From Xylophilus ampelinus (lineage in GTDB: Bacteria > Pseudomonadota > Gammaproteobacteria > Burkholderiales > Burkholderiaceae_C), in contig NZ_CABFMN010000081.1 of the NCBI RefSeq assembly GCF_901875635.1, forward strand, positions 17,316 through 81,315: a DNA stretch of 64,000 nucleotides, given 5' to 3'. The notes under the pieces are model-generated. The model was not told the origin of the DNA and did no database searches. It saw nothing but the letters and a program-made list of their open reading frames with translations. Position numbers and translations under genes: made by a program. Below are positions 42,281 to 51,727 of the stretch, piece after piece (the stretch's first letter is position 1; each line of letters starts with the position of its first letter).

Positions 42281-42313
42281 GCGCCCGCCCCACCTGCGTG
42301 AGCGGGCGTTTTC
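42281..42313 (+). terminator. Intrinsic terminator of the kinase/regulator operon
   Basis: CGCCCGC at 42282-42288 pairs with GCGGGCG at 42302-42308, then TTTTC. It forms the second half of a repeat unit that begins with palindrome copy 6. Confidence 0.75.
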
Positions 42314-42341
42314 ATTTGCAAGATTCAGAAAGCCCCTCGCC

Positions 42342-43193
42342 ATGACCGCCCAGCTCATCGACGGCAACGCCCTCGCCCGCCAGATCCGCGCCGACGTCTC
42401 CGGCCGCACCGCCGCCCTCAAGGCGCGCGGCATCCAGCCCACGCTGGCCATCGTGCTGGTGGGCGACGACCCGGCCAGCCAGGTCTACGTGAAGCACAAG
42501 GTCAACGACAGCAGCGAAACCGGCCTGGTCGCCAACCTTGAACGCTACCCGGCCGACATGGCCGAGGCCGATTTGCTGGCCCGCATCCACGCACTCAACG
42601 ACGACCCGGCCGTGCACGGCATCCTGGTGCAACTGCCGCTGCCCAAGCACATGGACAGCCACCAGGTGATCGAGGCCATTTCCCCCGCCAAGGACGTCGA
42701 CGGCTTCCACGTCGCCAGCGCCGGCGCGCTGATGGTCGGCCAGCCGGGCTTCTGGCCCTGCACGCCGCACGGCTGCATGAAGATGCTCGAATCGATCGGC
42801 TACGACCTGCGCGGCAAACATGCGGTGGTCATCGGCCGCAGCAACATCGTGGGCAAGCCCATGGCCATGATGCTGCTGGCGCAGAACGCCACCGTCACCA
42901 TCTGCCACAGCGGCACGGCCGACCTCGGCGCCATGACGCGGCAGGCCGACGTCGTGGTCGCGGCCGTCGGCAAGGTGAACCTGCTCACGGCCGGCATGGT
43001 CAAGCCGGGTGCCGTGGTGATCGACGTGGGCATGAACCGCAACGCCGAAGGCAAGCTGTGCGGCGACGTCGACTTCGCCGGCGTGAAGGAAGTGGCGGGC
43101 TGGATCACGCCCGTGCCCGGCGGCGTCGGCCCCATGACGCGGGCCATGCTGCTGGCCAACACCCTCGAGGCCGCGGAACGCGCGGCCGGCTGA
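42342..43193 (+). CDS. folD: Methylenetetrahydrofolate dehydrogenase/cyclohydrolase
   Basis: Bifunctional one-carbon enzyme. The 283-residue product carries the FolD signatures [14 protein letters not shown] (with the catalytic Lys), [12 protein letters not shown], the NADP site [13 protein letters not shown] and the carboxy-terminal [10 protein letters not shown]. Length is typical. It is a single gene after the terminator at 42281-42313. Confidence 0.97.
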   Translation: MTAQLIDGNALARQIRADVSGRTAALKARGIQPTLAIVLVGDDPASQVYVKHKVNDSSETGLVANLERYPADMAEADLLARIHALNDDPAVHGILVQLPLPKHMDSHQVIEAISPAKDVDGFHVASAGALMVGQPGFWPCTPHGCMKMLESIGYDLRGKHAVVIGRSNIVGKPMAMMLLAQNATVTICHSGTADLGAMTRQADVVVAAVGKVNLLTAGMVKPGAVVIDVGMNRNAEGKLCGDVDFAGVKEVAGWITPVPGGVGPMTRAMLLANTLEAAERAAG

Positions 43194-43245
43194 CACGCTC
43201 CAACAGGCCCACCATAGCGCGCCTTGATCGGCGCCATGCAAACGC

Positions 43246-43264
43246 CGGTGGCTTGAAGCCACCG
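43246..43264. repeat. 19-bp perfect palindrome upstream of prlC
   Basis: CGGTGGCTTGAAGCCACCG (9-bp arms around one base). It ends 13-22 bp before the possible prlC starts and overlaps the space where a ribosome or promoter would bind. It could be an operator or a translational hairpin. Confidence 0.45.
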
Positions 43265-43286
43265 ACCTCGCCTCAAAATGCCAGCC

Positions 43287-45350
43287 ATGACCAATCCCCT
43301 GCTCGACTTCGACGACCTGCCCCTTTTCGACCAGATCCGCCCGGAGCATGTCGCGCCAGCGGTCGACGTGCTGCTCAAGCAGGCCGAGGTCGCGCTCGAG
43401 GAAGTCACCGCGCCCGCGTTCCCGGCCCAATGGGAGGCCATCGCCAAGGTGCTCGATGTCTCCACCGAGCGCTTCTCGCGCGCCTGGGGCGCCGTCGGCC
43501 ACCTGAATGCGGTGGCCGACACGCCCGAACTGCGCGCGGCCTACAACGAGGCCATGCCGCGCGTGACCGCCTTCTGGACCCAGCTGGGTTCCGATGAGCG
43601 CCTGTATGCCAAGTACAAGGCCATCGACCCGGCCACGCTGAACCCCGAGCAGGCCCAGGCCCACAAGAATGCCGTGCGCAACTTCGTGCTGGGTGGCGCG
43701 GAACTCCAGGGCGAGGCCAAGAAGCGCTACGCCGAGATCCAGGAACGCCAAGCCGAGCTGAGCCAGAAATTCAGCGAGCATGCGCTCGACGCGACCGACG
43801 CCTTCGCCTGGTATGCCGAGCTGGCCGACCTGGACGGACTGCCCGAGGACGTGATCGGTGCGGCCCGCGCGGCGGCCGAGGCCGAAGGCAAGCCCGGCTA
43901 CAAGCTCACGCTCAAGATGCCCTGCTACCTGCCGGTGATGCAGTTCGCAAAGAGCAGCGCCCTGCGCGAGCGCCTGTACCGTGCTTACGTCACCCGGGCG
44001 AGCGAATTCGGCGATCCCGCCTTCGACAACACCGCGCTCATCACCGAGATTCTGGCGTTGCGCGAGGAAGAGGCGAAGCTGCTGGGCTACGCCAACTTCG
44101 GCGAGCTGTCGGTCGTGCCCAAGATGGCCGAGTCGCCCGAACAGGTCGTGAAGTTCCTGCGCGACCTCGCCGCCAAGGCCCGGCCGTATGGCGAGCGCGA
44201 CGTGGCCGAGTTGCGCGAGTTCGCGTCCAAGGAACTGCGCCTGGCCGACCCGCAGCCCTGGGACTGGAGCTACATCGGCGAAAAGCTCAAGGAAGCGCGC
44301 TACGCCTTCAGCGAGCAGGAGGTGAAGCAGTACTTCCCGGCGCCCAAGGTGCTGGCGGGCCTCTTCAAGATCGTCGAGACCCTGTTCGAGGTGAACATCC
44401 GCCGCGACAGCGCGCCGGTGTGGCACCCCACGGTCGAGTTCTACCGCATCGAGCGCGATACCCCCCAAGGTTGCCAGAAGGTCGGCCAGTTCTACCTCGA
44501 CCCCTCGGCCCGCGTCGGCAAGCGCGGCGGCGCCTGGATGGACGACGTGCGCGCGCGCTGGTTACGCCCCGACACGGGCACGCTGCAGACGCCGGTCGCA
44601 CAGCTGGTGTGCAACTTCGCCGAAGGCGTGGATGGCAAGCCGCCGCTGCTCACGCACGACGACGTCATCACCCTCTTCCACGAATTCGGCCACGGCCTGC
44701 ACCACATGCTCACGCAGGTGAACGAGCGCGACGTCTCGGGCATCAGCGGCGTCGAATGGGATGCGGTCGAGCTGCCCAGCCAGTTCATGGAGAACTTCTG
44801 CTGGGAATGGGACGTGCTCAGGCACATGACCGCCCACACCGACACTGGCGAGCCGCTGCCGCGTGCGCTGTACGACAAGATGATCGCCGCCAAGAATTTC
44901 CAAAGCGGCATGCAGACGCTGCGCCAGATCGAGTTCTCGCTCTTCGACATGCTGCTGCACACCGAATTCCATGCGGCAAACGCCGGGCCGGGCGCAGTCA
45001 TGGCCCTGCTGGGACAGGTACGCGACGAAGTCGCCGTCTTGCCCGCCCCGCCCTTCAGCCGCACGCCCAACACCTTCACGCACATCTTCTCGGGCGGCTA
45101 TGCGGCCGGCTACTACAGCTACAAGTGGGCCGAGGTGCTGTCGGCAGACGCGTACGCGGCCTTCGAGGAGAGCGCGGGCGCGAACGGCGAGCCGAGCGTG
45201 GACACCGGCCGGCGCTACCGGCAGGCCATTCTCGAGGCCGGCGGCAGCCGCACGGCGATGGAGTCGTTCAAGGCCTTCCGCGGTCGCGAGCCGCAGCTCG
45301 ACGCCCTGCTGCGCCACCAGGGCATGGCCGAAGACGCGCAGCCGGCCTGA
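43287..45350 (+). CDS. prlC: Oligopeptidase A (M3 metallopeptidase)
   Basis: Cytoplasmic zinc peptidase degrading short peptides, including cleaved signal peptides. The 687-residue product begins MTNPLLDFDDLPLFDQIRPE and has the zinc motif HEFGHGLHH near residue 465, with IFSGGYAAGYYSYKWAEVL near the end, all M3A hallmarks. An in-frame ATG nine bases upstream (43278) is possible; the MTNPLL start is preferred as family-like. No strong ribosome site is seen for either. Confidence 0.93.
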   Translation: MTNPLLDFDDLPLFDQIRPEHVAPAVDVLLKQAEVALEEVTAPAFPAQWEAIAKVLDVSTERFSRAWGAVGHLNAVADTPELRAAYNEAMPRVTAFWTQLGSDERLYAKYKAIDPATLNPEQAQAHKNAVRNFVLGGAELQGEAKKRYAEIQERQAELSQKFSEHALDATDAFAWYAELADLDGLPEDVIGAARAAAEAEGKPGYKLTLKMPCYLPVMQFAKSSALRERLYRAYVTRASEFGDPAFDNTALITEILALREEEAKLLGYANFGELSVVPKMAESPEQVVKFLRDLAAKARPYGERDVAELREFASKELRLADPQPWDWSYIGEKLKEARYAFSEQEVKQYFPAPKVLAGLFKIVETLFEVNIRRDSAPVWHPTVEFYRIERDTPQGCQKVGQFYLDPSARVGKRGGAWMDDVRARWLRPDTGTLQTPVAQLVCNFAEGVDGKPPLLTHDDVITLFHEFGHGLHHMLTQVNERDVSGISGVEWDAVELPSQFMENFCWEWDVLRHMTAHTDTGEPLPRALYDKMIAAKNFQSGMQTLRQIEFSLFDMLLHTEFHAANAGPGAVMALLGQVRDEVAVLPAPPFSRTPNTFTHIFSGGYAAGYYSYKWAEVLSADAYAAFEESAGANGEPSVDTGRRYRQAILEAGGSRTAMESFKAFRGREPQLDALLRHQGMAEDAQPA

Positions 45351-45447
45351 GCGGGCGTAAACGCGCCAGCTGCAGGCGCGGCCGGCTGCGGTACGCTCGG
45401 GCCTTCGCCCGCGGCCGCGCCGCCCGTCGTTCACCTGCTGCACCGCC

Positions 45448-46080
45448 ATGACGCCTGCCACCGCCCGTCTCTTCTGCTCCTGCGCCTTGCTCCTCGCCGC
45501 CGGCGCGGCCACGGCGCAGGGCCTGTACCGCAACGTCGATGCCAACGGCCGCGTGACCTACACCGACCAGCCGCCGGCGGCGAACGCACAGCCCGCGTCG
45601 GTGGGGCGCAGCGGCAGCACTACCGGGGCCAGTGCCCAGCTGCCCTTCGAGCTTCGCCAGATCGTGCAGCGCTACCCCGTGACGCTCTACACGGGCGACG
45701 ACTGCGCGCCGTGCACCACCGGCCGACAGCTGCTACAGACGCGCGGCATTCCCTTCGTCGAACGCACAGTCAAGAGCAGCGAGGACATCGCCGCGCTGGA
45801 ACGGCTGAGTGGCCGCAACGGGCTGCCGCTGCTGACCATCGGCGCGCAGCAGCTCAAGGGCTTCTCCGACACGGAGTGGTCCCAGTACCTCGACGCGGCC
45901 GGCTATCCAAAGAGCGTCCAGTTGCCGCCGGGCTACCGCAACCCGCCGCCTCAGCCCCTGGTGGCGCAGCAGGCGGTCCCCGCCGCCGCAGTGCCCGCAC
46001 CGGCAGCGGTGCCGCGCCCATCCGTCGGCCCGGCGACCGATGCGCCCACGCCGTCGAACCCGGCCGGCATCCGCTTCTGA
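45448..46080 (+). CDS. Exported DUF4124 + glutaredoxin-like protein
   Basis: The 210-residue product has a signal peptide (CALLLAAGAATAQG), a DUF4124 segment (LYRNVDANGRVTYTDQPP), and a glutaredoxin-like domain with redox motif in YTGDDCAPCTTGRQLL and FSDTEWSQYL. A Pro/Ala-rich tail of ~60 residues follows. Periplasmic thiol-disulfide activity is inferred. The start follows the natural signal peptide. Confidence 0.82.
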   Translation: MTPATARLFCSCALLLAAGAATAQGLYRNVDANGRVTYTDQPPAANAQPASVGRSGSTTGASAQLPFELRQIVQRYPVTLYTGDDCAPCTTGRQLLQTRGIPFVERTVKSSEDIAALERLSGRNGLPLLTIGAQQLKGFSDTEWSQYLDAAGYPKSVQLPPGYRNPPPQPLVAQQAVPAAAVPAPAAVPRPSVGPATDAPTPSNPAGIRF

Positions 46081-46104
46081 GCGCCGCTGCCCCGGCGCCG
46101 GCTT

Positions 46105-46121
46105 GCTACAAAGTTCATAGC
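46105..46121. repeat. Dispersed 17-bp palindrome, copy 7
   Basis: GCTACAAAGTTCATAGC, followed by ACCCTGCGCAGGCAGGACGG and GTGCTGC, the same arm as copies 3 and 4 in register. It lies between two convergent genes. Confidence 0.78.
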
Positions 46122-46182
46122 ACCCTGCGCAGGCAGGACGGGTGCTGCAATCAAATTTGATGTTGAAACGACGGCTTGGCGG

Positions 46183-46881
46183 TCAATCGTAGCGCAGTGT
46201 CTGCACCCCCTCGGGCGTGGCCAGCAGGCAGACCTGCGCCTTCTGGTGCGCAAACACCCCAACCGTCACCACTCCAGGCCACTGGTTCACCTCGCTCTCG
46301 AAGGCCATCGGGTCCGCGATCTTCAGCCCGGTCACGTCGAGGATGTGCTGACCGTTGTCGGTCACCAGCGGTAGGCCGTCCTTCTCGCGGACTTGCGCCA
46401 GCCCGCCGAGCGCCGCGAACTGGCGCATGAGGCGCCGCGCCGCCATCGGGATGATCTCCACCGGCAACGGGAAGGCACCGAGCACCTCGACGCGCTTGGA
46501 GGCATCGGCGATGCACACGAAGCGCCGCGACTGGGCGGCGACGATCTTCTCGCGAGTGAGGGCCGCGCCGCCGCCCTTGATCATGTGGCCGCGGCCGTCG
46601 ATCTCGTCGGCGCCGTCGATGTAGACAGCGAGTTCGTCGACCGCATTGCTGTCGAAGACCTCGATGCCCAGTGCGCGCAGGCGTTCGGTCGAGGCGACCG
46701 AACTGGAGACGGCGCCCTTGATCTCGTCCTTGATGGTGGCCAGCGCGTCGATGAACTTGTTCACCGTCGAGCCGGTGCCGACGCCGACGATCTCGCCGCG
46801 TACCACGTACTCGAGCGCGGCGCGGCCCACGAGGGTCTTGAGTTCGTCCTGGGTGGGGGCAGCGGATGCGGGGGCGCTCAT
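46183..46881 (-). CDS. rpiA: Ribose-5-phosphate isomerase A
   Basis: Interconverts ribose-5-phosphate and ribulose-5-phosphate. The 232-residue product has [35 protein letters not shown] and TREKIVA, the RpiA active-site blocks. The start at 46881 gives a ~13-residue Ala-rich leader before the family begins. It is divergent from pyrD with 50 bp between the starts. Confidence 0.96.
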   Translation of the reverse strand: MSAPASAAPTQDELKTLVGRAALEYVVRGEIVGVGTGSTVNKFIDALATIKDEIKGAVSSSVASTERLRALGIEVFDSNAVDELAVYIDGADEIDGRGHMIKGGGAALTREKIVAAQSRRFVCIADASKRVEVLGAFPLPVEIIPMAARRLMRQFAALGGLAQVREKDGLPLVTDNGQHILDVTGLKIADPMAFESEVNQWPGVVTVGVFAHQKAQVCLLATPEGVQTLRYD

Positions 46882-46931
46882 CGCGGAAAATCCTCGGTTC
46901 GTCTGAAGAAACACAAGCCGCAAATTATCCA

Positions 46932-47999
46932 ATGCTCGCCTCGCTCCCCGCGCTGTACGGCCTCGCCCGCCCTTTCCTCTTCGGCATGAACCCGGAAGCG
47001 GCCCATGAACTGACGCTCGACAGCCTGGCCCGCACGCAGAACACGCCACTGGCCTGCCTGTACGCCGCGCCGCGCGTCGATGACCCGCTGATCCTGGCCG
47101 GCCTTCCCTTCCCGAACCGGGTGGGCTTGGCCGCCGGGCTGGACAAGAACGCGCGCTGCATTGATGCCTTCTCGGCCATGGGCTTCGGTTTCGTCGAGGT
47201 CGGCACGGTCACGCCGAAGGCGCAGCCCGGCAACGCCCGGCCGCGCATTTTCCGGCTGCCCAAGGCCGGGGCGCTCATCAACCGCCTGGGCTTCAACAAC
47301 GAAGGGCTCGACGCCTTCATCGCCAACGTGCAGCGGGCGCGCTTCCGGCAGCAGGCGGCCGCAGCCGGCCGCAAGCCGATGCTGCTGGGCCTGAACATCG
47401 GCAAGAACGCCAGCACCCCGATCGAGCGCGCCGTCGACGACTACCTCATCGGCCTGGAAGGCGTGTACCCGTACGCCGACTACGTGGCAGTGAACATCTC
47501 CAGCCCCAACACCGCGAACCTGCGCAGCCTGCAGAGCGACGAGGCGCTGGACGCCCTCCTCGGGGCCGTCGCCGAACGGCGCGGGCTGCTCGCGGCCACG
47601 CAGCAGCGGCGCGTGCCGGTGTTCCTCAAAATCGCGCCCGACCTGGACGAGGCGCAGGTCGCGGTGATCGCCGCGACGCTCCAGCGCCACGGCATGGACG
47701 GCGTGATCGCCACCAACACCACCCTGGCGCGCGACGCGGTCGCCGGCCTGCCGCACGGCAACGAGACGGGGGGCCTCTCGGGTGCCCCGGTGCGCGAGGC
47801 CAGCAACCGTGTGATCGCGCAGCTGCGCGCCGCCCTGGGGCCGGGCTTTCCCATCATCGGCGCTGGCGGCGTGATGAGCGGGGACGACGCGCGCGCCAAG
47901 CTGGCGGCCGGCGCCGACGTGGTGCAGGTCTACACGGGACTCATCTACCGCGGGCCGGCGCTGGTGCGCGAGTTGGCGCAGGCGCTGCGGCAGCGCTGA
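46932..47999 (+). CDS. pyrD: Dihydroorotate dehydrogenase (quinone), class 2
   Basis: Membrane-associated flavoenzyme of pyrimidine synthesis. The 355-residue product has an amino-terminal hydrophobic helix ([15 protein letters not shown]), [16 protein letters not shown], the FMN/orotate blocks GLNIGKNAS and [12 protein letters not shown], and [11 protein letters not shown] near the end. Length and amino-terminal helix are class 2. It is divergent from rpiA. Confidence 0.96.
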   Translation: MLASLPALYGLARPFLFGMNPEAAHELTLDSLARTQNTPLACLYAAPRVDDPLILAGLPFPNRVGLAAGLDKNARCIDAFSAMGFGFVEVGTVTPKAQPGNARPRIFRLPKAGALINRLGFNNEGLDAFIANVQRARFRQQAAAAGRKPMLLGLNIGKNASTPIERAVDDYLIGLEGVYPYADYVAVNISSPNTANLRSLQSDEALDALLGAVAERRGLLAATQQRRVPVFLKIAPDLDEAQVAVIAATLQRHGMDGVIATNTTLARDAVAGLPHGNETGGLSGAPVREASNRVIAQLRAALGPGFPIIGAGGVMSGDDARAKLAAGADVVQVYTGLIYRGPALVRELAQALRQR

Positions 48000-48019
48000 T
48001 TCCCGTCCGCATCGCGCCC

Positions 48020-48053
48020 AAAAAAAACCGCCGGAGCGCGAGGCTGCGGCGGC
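48020..48053 (-). terminator. Intrinsic terminator of the 49149-48073 gene pair
   Basis: Read leftward: GCCGCCG, a 13-base loop, CGGCGGT and a run of T. It lies about 20 bp after the stop of the gene ending at 48073 and just after pyrD on the other strand. Confidence 0.75.
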
Positions 48054-48072
48054 TTGCGGGATCGGGGCGCGC

Positions 48073-48771
48073 TCAGCGCAGCTTCCAGAGGATGGGCACC
48101 AGCCAGCCCGTGACCTTCAGCAAGTGGCGCGGGCCGACCACGGCCATCACCACGGCTGCCGCGGCACCGGTTGCGATGGGATGCTCGCGCGCCAACCGCA
48201 TCGCCTTGTCGGTCGGCGGCTCGTAGGCCGCAGCCTCCTGCGCCGCAGCAGCCTCGGCCGCGGCTTCCATCCGCTCCTCGAGCATCAGCCGCTGGCGTTG
48301 GCGCTCGATGCGGTCCAGCAGTGCCTGGCGCGTCGCGGGGCGCGGCTCGCGCGGCTTGTCCTCGTCGTCGCCGCCGAAGCGGGTTTGCAGGTAGACCCAG
48401 TCACGCTCGAGCTCCCGACGGGCGGGCTCCATGGCTGCCGAGGCACCGCGCAGGCTCGACATCAGGCCCACCAGCGCCGCCACCCACAGGACGACCCACA
48501 GCGCCGCGACCAGCCAGGCGGCGGTCGTGCGATGCGGCGTGTCCCAGAAGTGCACCACCACGGCGACCGAGAGCAGCGACGCCATCACGATCGTCAGGCC
48601 GATCAAGGCCACCAGGAGCACCATCAGCCGCTTGAGGTGGCCCTTCTCATCTTCCCACGCCATGCCCAGCAGCTGGGCCCGGTCTTCGGCGGCGGTGGCG
48701 CCTTCACTCAGCGCGGCACGCACGCGGCGAATGCGCGCGTCGATGCCGAACAGGGACAGCAACCGCTTCAT
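48073..48771 (-). CDS. YqjE-type inner-membrane (phage-holin-family) protein
   Basis: The 232-residue product has two central membrane helices (LMVLLVALIGLTIVMASLL and AAWLVAALWVVLWVAALVG) preceded by a conserved FGIDARIRRVRAALSEG leader, the YqjE layout. The carboxy-terminal part holds a basic coiled coil (ATRQALLDRIERQRQRLMLE) and a further weakly hydrophobic helix, like a fused YqjK unit. It follows a DUF883/ElaB gene, as in the yqjDEK stress operon. Role unknown; the name holin is historical. Confidence 0.8.
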   Translation of the reverse strand: MKRLLSLFGIDARIRRVRAALSEGATAAEDRAQLLGMAWEDEKGHLKRLMVLLVALIGLTIVMASLLSVAVVVHFWDTPHRTTAAWLVAALWVVLWVAALVGLMSSLRGASAAMEPARRELERDWVYLQTRFGGDDEDKPREPRPATRQALLDRIERQRQRLMLEERMEAAAEAAAAQEAAAYEPPTDKAMRLAREHPIATGAAAAVVMAVVGPRHLLKVTGWLVPILWKLR

Positions 48772-48837
48772 GCGGCCTGCCTTCCCGCGCGTAGCAAGCG
48801 AAGTCGATCCACCGGTATCAACACTGCCCGCACGCGA

Positions 48838-49149
48838 TCAGCGGCGGCTGCCAAGCAGCAGGCCCACCAGCACGCCCACCGCCAGCGCGGCGCCGGCGAT
48901 CTGCCAGGGCTCGTCGTGCGCATAGGCGTTGGCTGTCTGCGCCGCATCCTTGGCCTTCTTCGCCGCGATCTTGCTCTTCTCGGAGGCAAGCTCGCGCGCA
49001 ATGGCCAGCTTGGCCTCGACGCGCTGCTTGAGCGCCTTGATCTGAGGCACCGATTCGAGGTCCTTGTTCGACAGCACGCCCTTCACGTCGTTGGCGAGGT
49101 CTTCGACCACCGCGTTGGCAGCCGCTTCGAGATTGTTGGATACGGACAT
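48838..49149 (-). CDS. DUF883/ElaB (YqjD-like) membrane-anchored protein
   Basis: The 103-residue product is a long amphipathic helix (QIKALKQRVEAKLAIAREL) with a single carboxy-terminal membrane anchor (IAGAALAVGVLVGLLLGSRR). This is the DUF883 pattern of inner-membrane proteins that bind ribosomes or stress factors in stationary phase. It forms a pair with the YqjE-type gene. Confidence 0.85.
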   Translation of the reverse strand: MSVSNNLEAAANAVVEDLANDVKGVLSNKDLESVPQIKALKQRVEAKLAIARELASEKSKIAAKKAKDAAQTANAYAHDEPWQIAGAALAVGVLVGLLLGSRR

Positions 49150-49252
49150 GGAGAAACCTTCCCTCAGTGGAGTCTGGGCACCGGCAGAAGCGCCGGCAAT
49201 GGGCACGCCAGCAACTGGCGTGCCGGCCATATTACAGCGACATGAAGCGCAA

Positions 49253-50359
49253 TCACGCGGCAATTCCCGTCAGTTCACAGACATGTCGGCCAATGGCCAG
49301 ACTGCTTGTCAGACCGGGCGATTCGATGCCGAAAAGATTGACCAACCCTGGTACGCCATGGACTTCCGGGCCTTGGATCACGAAGTCCCTCGCCACCTCG
49401 CCCGGCCCCGAAATCTTCGGGCGCATGCCTGCATATCCGGGCTGCAACGCATGGTCCGGCAGGCCCGGCCAGTACTTGCGGACCTCGGCGTAGAAGCCTT
49501 CGCCACGGCGCGGGTCGACCTGAAGATCCAAGGGGCTGGCCACCCACTCCACATCGGGCCCGAACTTCGCCTGCCCGCCCAGATCGAGCGTCAGGTGCAC
49601 GCCCAGCCCGCCTGCCTCCGGCACGGGGTAGATCAATCGGCTGAAGGGGGCGCGGCTGCCGAGCACGAAGTAGCTGCCCTTGGCCCAATGCGCCTGCGGC
49701 ACGTGTGACGGATCCAGTCCTTCGAAACGGGACGCCAGCGCAGGGGCATTCAACCCGGCCGCGTTCACCACCGTGCGGCACCTCAGCGCCGTGCCGTCGA
49801 CCATCTCGAGCTCGATCCCGGCAACCGTACAGCCTGCGGCACGCACGGCCGACTTGAGTGCGAGCACGCCGCCCGCATGCTCCATGTCGCCCTGCAGGCT
49901 CAGCATCAGGGCATGGCTGTCCACGATGCCCGTCGAAGGCGAATGGATGGCGGCGACGCATGCCAGCGCCGGCTCCAGCGTTCTGGCTTGCGAAGCGTCG
50001 AGCAGGACGAGGTCATCGACCCCGTTGGCTCGCCCCTTGGCAACGATCGCCTCGAGCTCGGCGGCTTCGGCCTGCGAAGTCGCGACGATCAGCTTCCCGC
50101 ATCGCCGATGGGGCACGCCACGCTCCTGTGCATAGGCATACAGCAGTTGCTTGCCTTCCACGCACAGACGCGCCTTGAGAGAGCCCGCAGGGTAGTAGAT
50201 GCCTGCATGGATGACCTCGCTGTTGCGTGAACTGATGCCCGAGCCGATGCCGCCTTCGGCCTCCAGCACGATGACATCGCGCCCCGCCAGGGCCATTGCA
50301 CGGGCCACCGCCAGGCCCACCACACCGGCGCCGATCACGGCGCAATCGAATTCGTCCAT
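49253..50359 (-). CDS. FAD-dependent oxidoreductase, L-2-hydroxyglutarate oxidase-like
   Basis: The 368-residue product begins with the Rossmann motif [20 protein letters not shown], then the DAO-family block [15 protein letters not shown] and [12 protein letters not shown] and [17 protein letters not shown]. This combination matches LhgO-type oxidases. It would oxidise L-2-hydroxyglutarate or another 2-hydroxy acid; the substrate is inferred from similarity only. It is a single gene. Confidence 0.87.
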   Translation of the reverse strand: MDEFDCAVIGAGVVGLAVARAMALAGRDVIVLEAEGGIGSGISSRNSEVIHAGIYYPAGSLKARLCVEGKQLLYAYAQERGVPHRRCGKLIVATSQAEAAELEAIVAKGRANGVDDLVLLDASQARTLEPALACVAAIHSPSTGIVDSHALMLSLQGDMEHAGGVLALKSAVRAAGCTVAGIELEMVDGTALRCRTVVNAAGLNAPALASRFEGLDPSHVPQAHWAKGSYFVLGSRAPFSRLIYPVPEAGGLGVHLTLDLGGQAKFGPDVEWVASPLDLQVDPRRGEGFYAEVRKYWPGLPDHALQPGYAGMRPKISGPGEVARDFVIQGPEVHGVPGLVNLFGIESPGLTSSLAIGRHVCELTGIAA

Positions 50360-50398
50360 GCCGCGAGCTTAGCGGCACCTCGGCCGAAAACGTTGTAC

Positions 50399-50620
50399 TC
50401 AGAAGCCGCGCCAGCGGAAGGCGGCCGCGCGCATGAAGTGCCGGTTGGCGCGCGCCTGCCACGCGAACAGCGTCGGCGGATGGGGCGCCTTCCCCGGCAC
50501 CGGGATCGATGCATCCGACGGGGGCGAAGTCGGCGTGGCCGGCCCGCTGTCCGGCTCGACGGGGAGGTCCGGCCCGGAAGGCGTGATCGGCGTGGGAAGC
50601 TCGGGAGACATCGGCTGCAT
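50399..50620 (-). CDS. Small Pro-rich hypothetical protein
   Basis: Encodes 73 residues: MQPMSPELPTPITPSGPDLP, a Pro/Ser/Asp-rich region, then LFAWQARANRHFMRAAAFRW. The end is basic-aromatic and looks more conserved than the Pro-rich half. CAGGGGTTGACC before the ATG is a weak ribosome site. It may be real but small Pro-rich frames are common in GC-rich DNA. Confidence 0.4.
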   Translation of the reverse strand: MQPMSPELPTPITPSGPDLPVEPDSGPATPTSPPSDASIPVPGKAPHPPTLFAWQARANRHFMRAAAFRWRGF

Positions 50621-50787
50621 GGTCAACCCCTGGTTGAGTATGGTTGAGCCGAGTTCTACGCCCGCTCGCCGCAGTGCGTACCGGCGCACAGGTGGCGCGT
50701 ACGTCGGCAGCGGCCGACACACCGGGATCGAATCTCCCGATGCACCAACGAAAACGGCACCCGAAGGTGCCGCGATCGCGAGGTATG

Positions 50788-50862
50788 TGGTGGGCGGTGA
50801 GGGCTTTGAACCCCCGACCCCAGCAGTGTGAATGCTGTGCTCTACCCCTGAGCTAACCGCCC
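50788..50862 (-). tRNA. tRNA-Val (CAC)
   Basis: Read leftward: acceptor GGGCGGT/ACCGCCC, D-arm TAGCTCAGGGGTAGAGCA, anticodon stem CAGCA/TGCTG with loop TTCACAC (anticodon CAC), T-arm GGGGGTTCAAAGCCCTC and an encoded CCA end. Length 75 nt. Confidence 0.95.
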
Positions 50863-50909
50863 TGGTTGGGTGTTTCGCACTGCACTGCCGTGCGCTGCGA
50901 AGCCCGCGA

Positions 50910-51629
50910 TTATGCCACAGCTTTTTCAGCCATCAGCTTGAAAAGCGTCTTGCCGCCGCTGGCCTTGTCCAGGTCTGCCAGTACCTTCTCATGCGCGGTC
51001 ACTTCGTCGTCGGATGCCATCAGCACCGGCAACGTGAAGCTGCGCAGATCCACCGCTACGACGGCGCCCTGCTCCTCGCTGCGGCTCTCCACCTCGATGA
51101 GCAGTGCGTCCTGGCCACGCGTGAGGTTGATGTAGACGTCGGCCAGCAGTTGCGCGTCGAGCTTGGCGCCGTGGAAGGTGCGGTTGGAACGGTCGACGCC
51201 GAAGCGGTCGCACAGCGCATCGAGCGAGTTGCGCTTGCCCGGATAGACCTGCTTGGCCATGGCCAGGGTGTCGGTCACGTCCCCGACGAACTCGCGCAAC
51301 GGCGCCAGGCCCGCCAGCTCGAATTCCTTGTTGAGGAAGCCGACGTCGAAGGCCGCGTTGTGGATGATGAGCTCCGCCCCGCGCAGGTACTCGACGATCT
51401 CCTGCGCCATGGTGGCGAACTTCGGCTTGTCGCTCAGGAACTCTGTCGTCAGCCCGTGCACGCGCAGCGCGTCTTCATGGCTTTCGCGTTCAGGGTTGAA
51501 GTAGATGTGCAGGTCGTTGCCGGTGAGCTTGCGGTTGAACAGCTCCACGCAGCCCAACTCGATGATGCGGTCGCCGTTCTCTGCCGAGAGGCCGGTGGTT
51601 TCGGTGTCGAGGACGATCTGTCGGCTCAT
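50910..51629 (-). CDS. dnaQ: DNA polymerase III epsilon subunit (proofreading exonuclease)
   Basis: 3'-5' exonuclease of the replicative polymerase. The 239-residue product has ExoI IVLDTETTG, ExoII IIHNAAFDVGFL and ExoIII-epsilon HGAKLDAQLLADVY, giving the DEDDh catalytic set. The carboxy-terminal region, KVLADLDKASGGKTLF, is the expected alpha-binding area. It is transcribed leftward towards tRNA-Val; a GC-rich dispersed repeat separates it from fdx. Confidence 0.95.
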   Translation of the reverse strand: MSRQIVLDTETTGLSAENGDRIIELGCVELFNRKLTGNDLHIYFNPERESHEDALRVHGLTTEFLSDKPKFATMAQEIVEYLRGAELIIHNAAFDVGFLNKEFELAGLAPLREFVGDVTDTLAMAKQVYPGKRNSLDALCDRFGVDRSNRTFHGAKLDAQLLADVYINLTRGQDALLIEVESRSEEQGAVVAVDLRSFTLPVLMASDDEVTAHEKVLADLDKASGGKTLFKLMAEKAVA

Positions 51630-51660
51630 GATGGCAATCTCTCAATGGATCATCCGGTGC

Positions 51661-51726
51661 CGGGCCGCCCCAAGCCGGGTGAGCCCCGTCGGGGGGCAGC
51701 GACCCGTGGAACGGCGGAGCGTGGGA
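51661..51726. repeat. GC-rich intergenic repeat, family 2, copy A
   Basis: CGGGCCGCCCCAAG, a variable CCCC-GGGG hairpin core, then GGAGCGTGGG. The same order appears in reverse at 54505-54579. It lies between fdx and dnaQ. Confidence 0.65.
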
Positions 51727-51727
51727 G

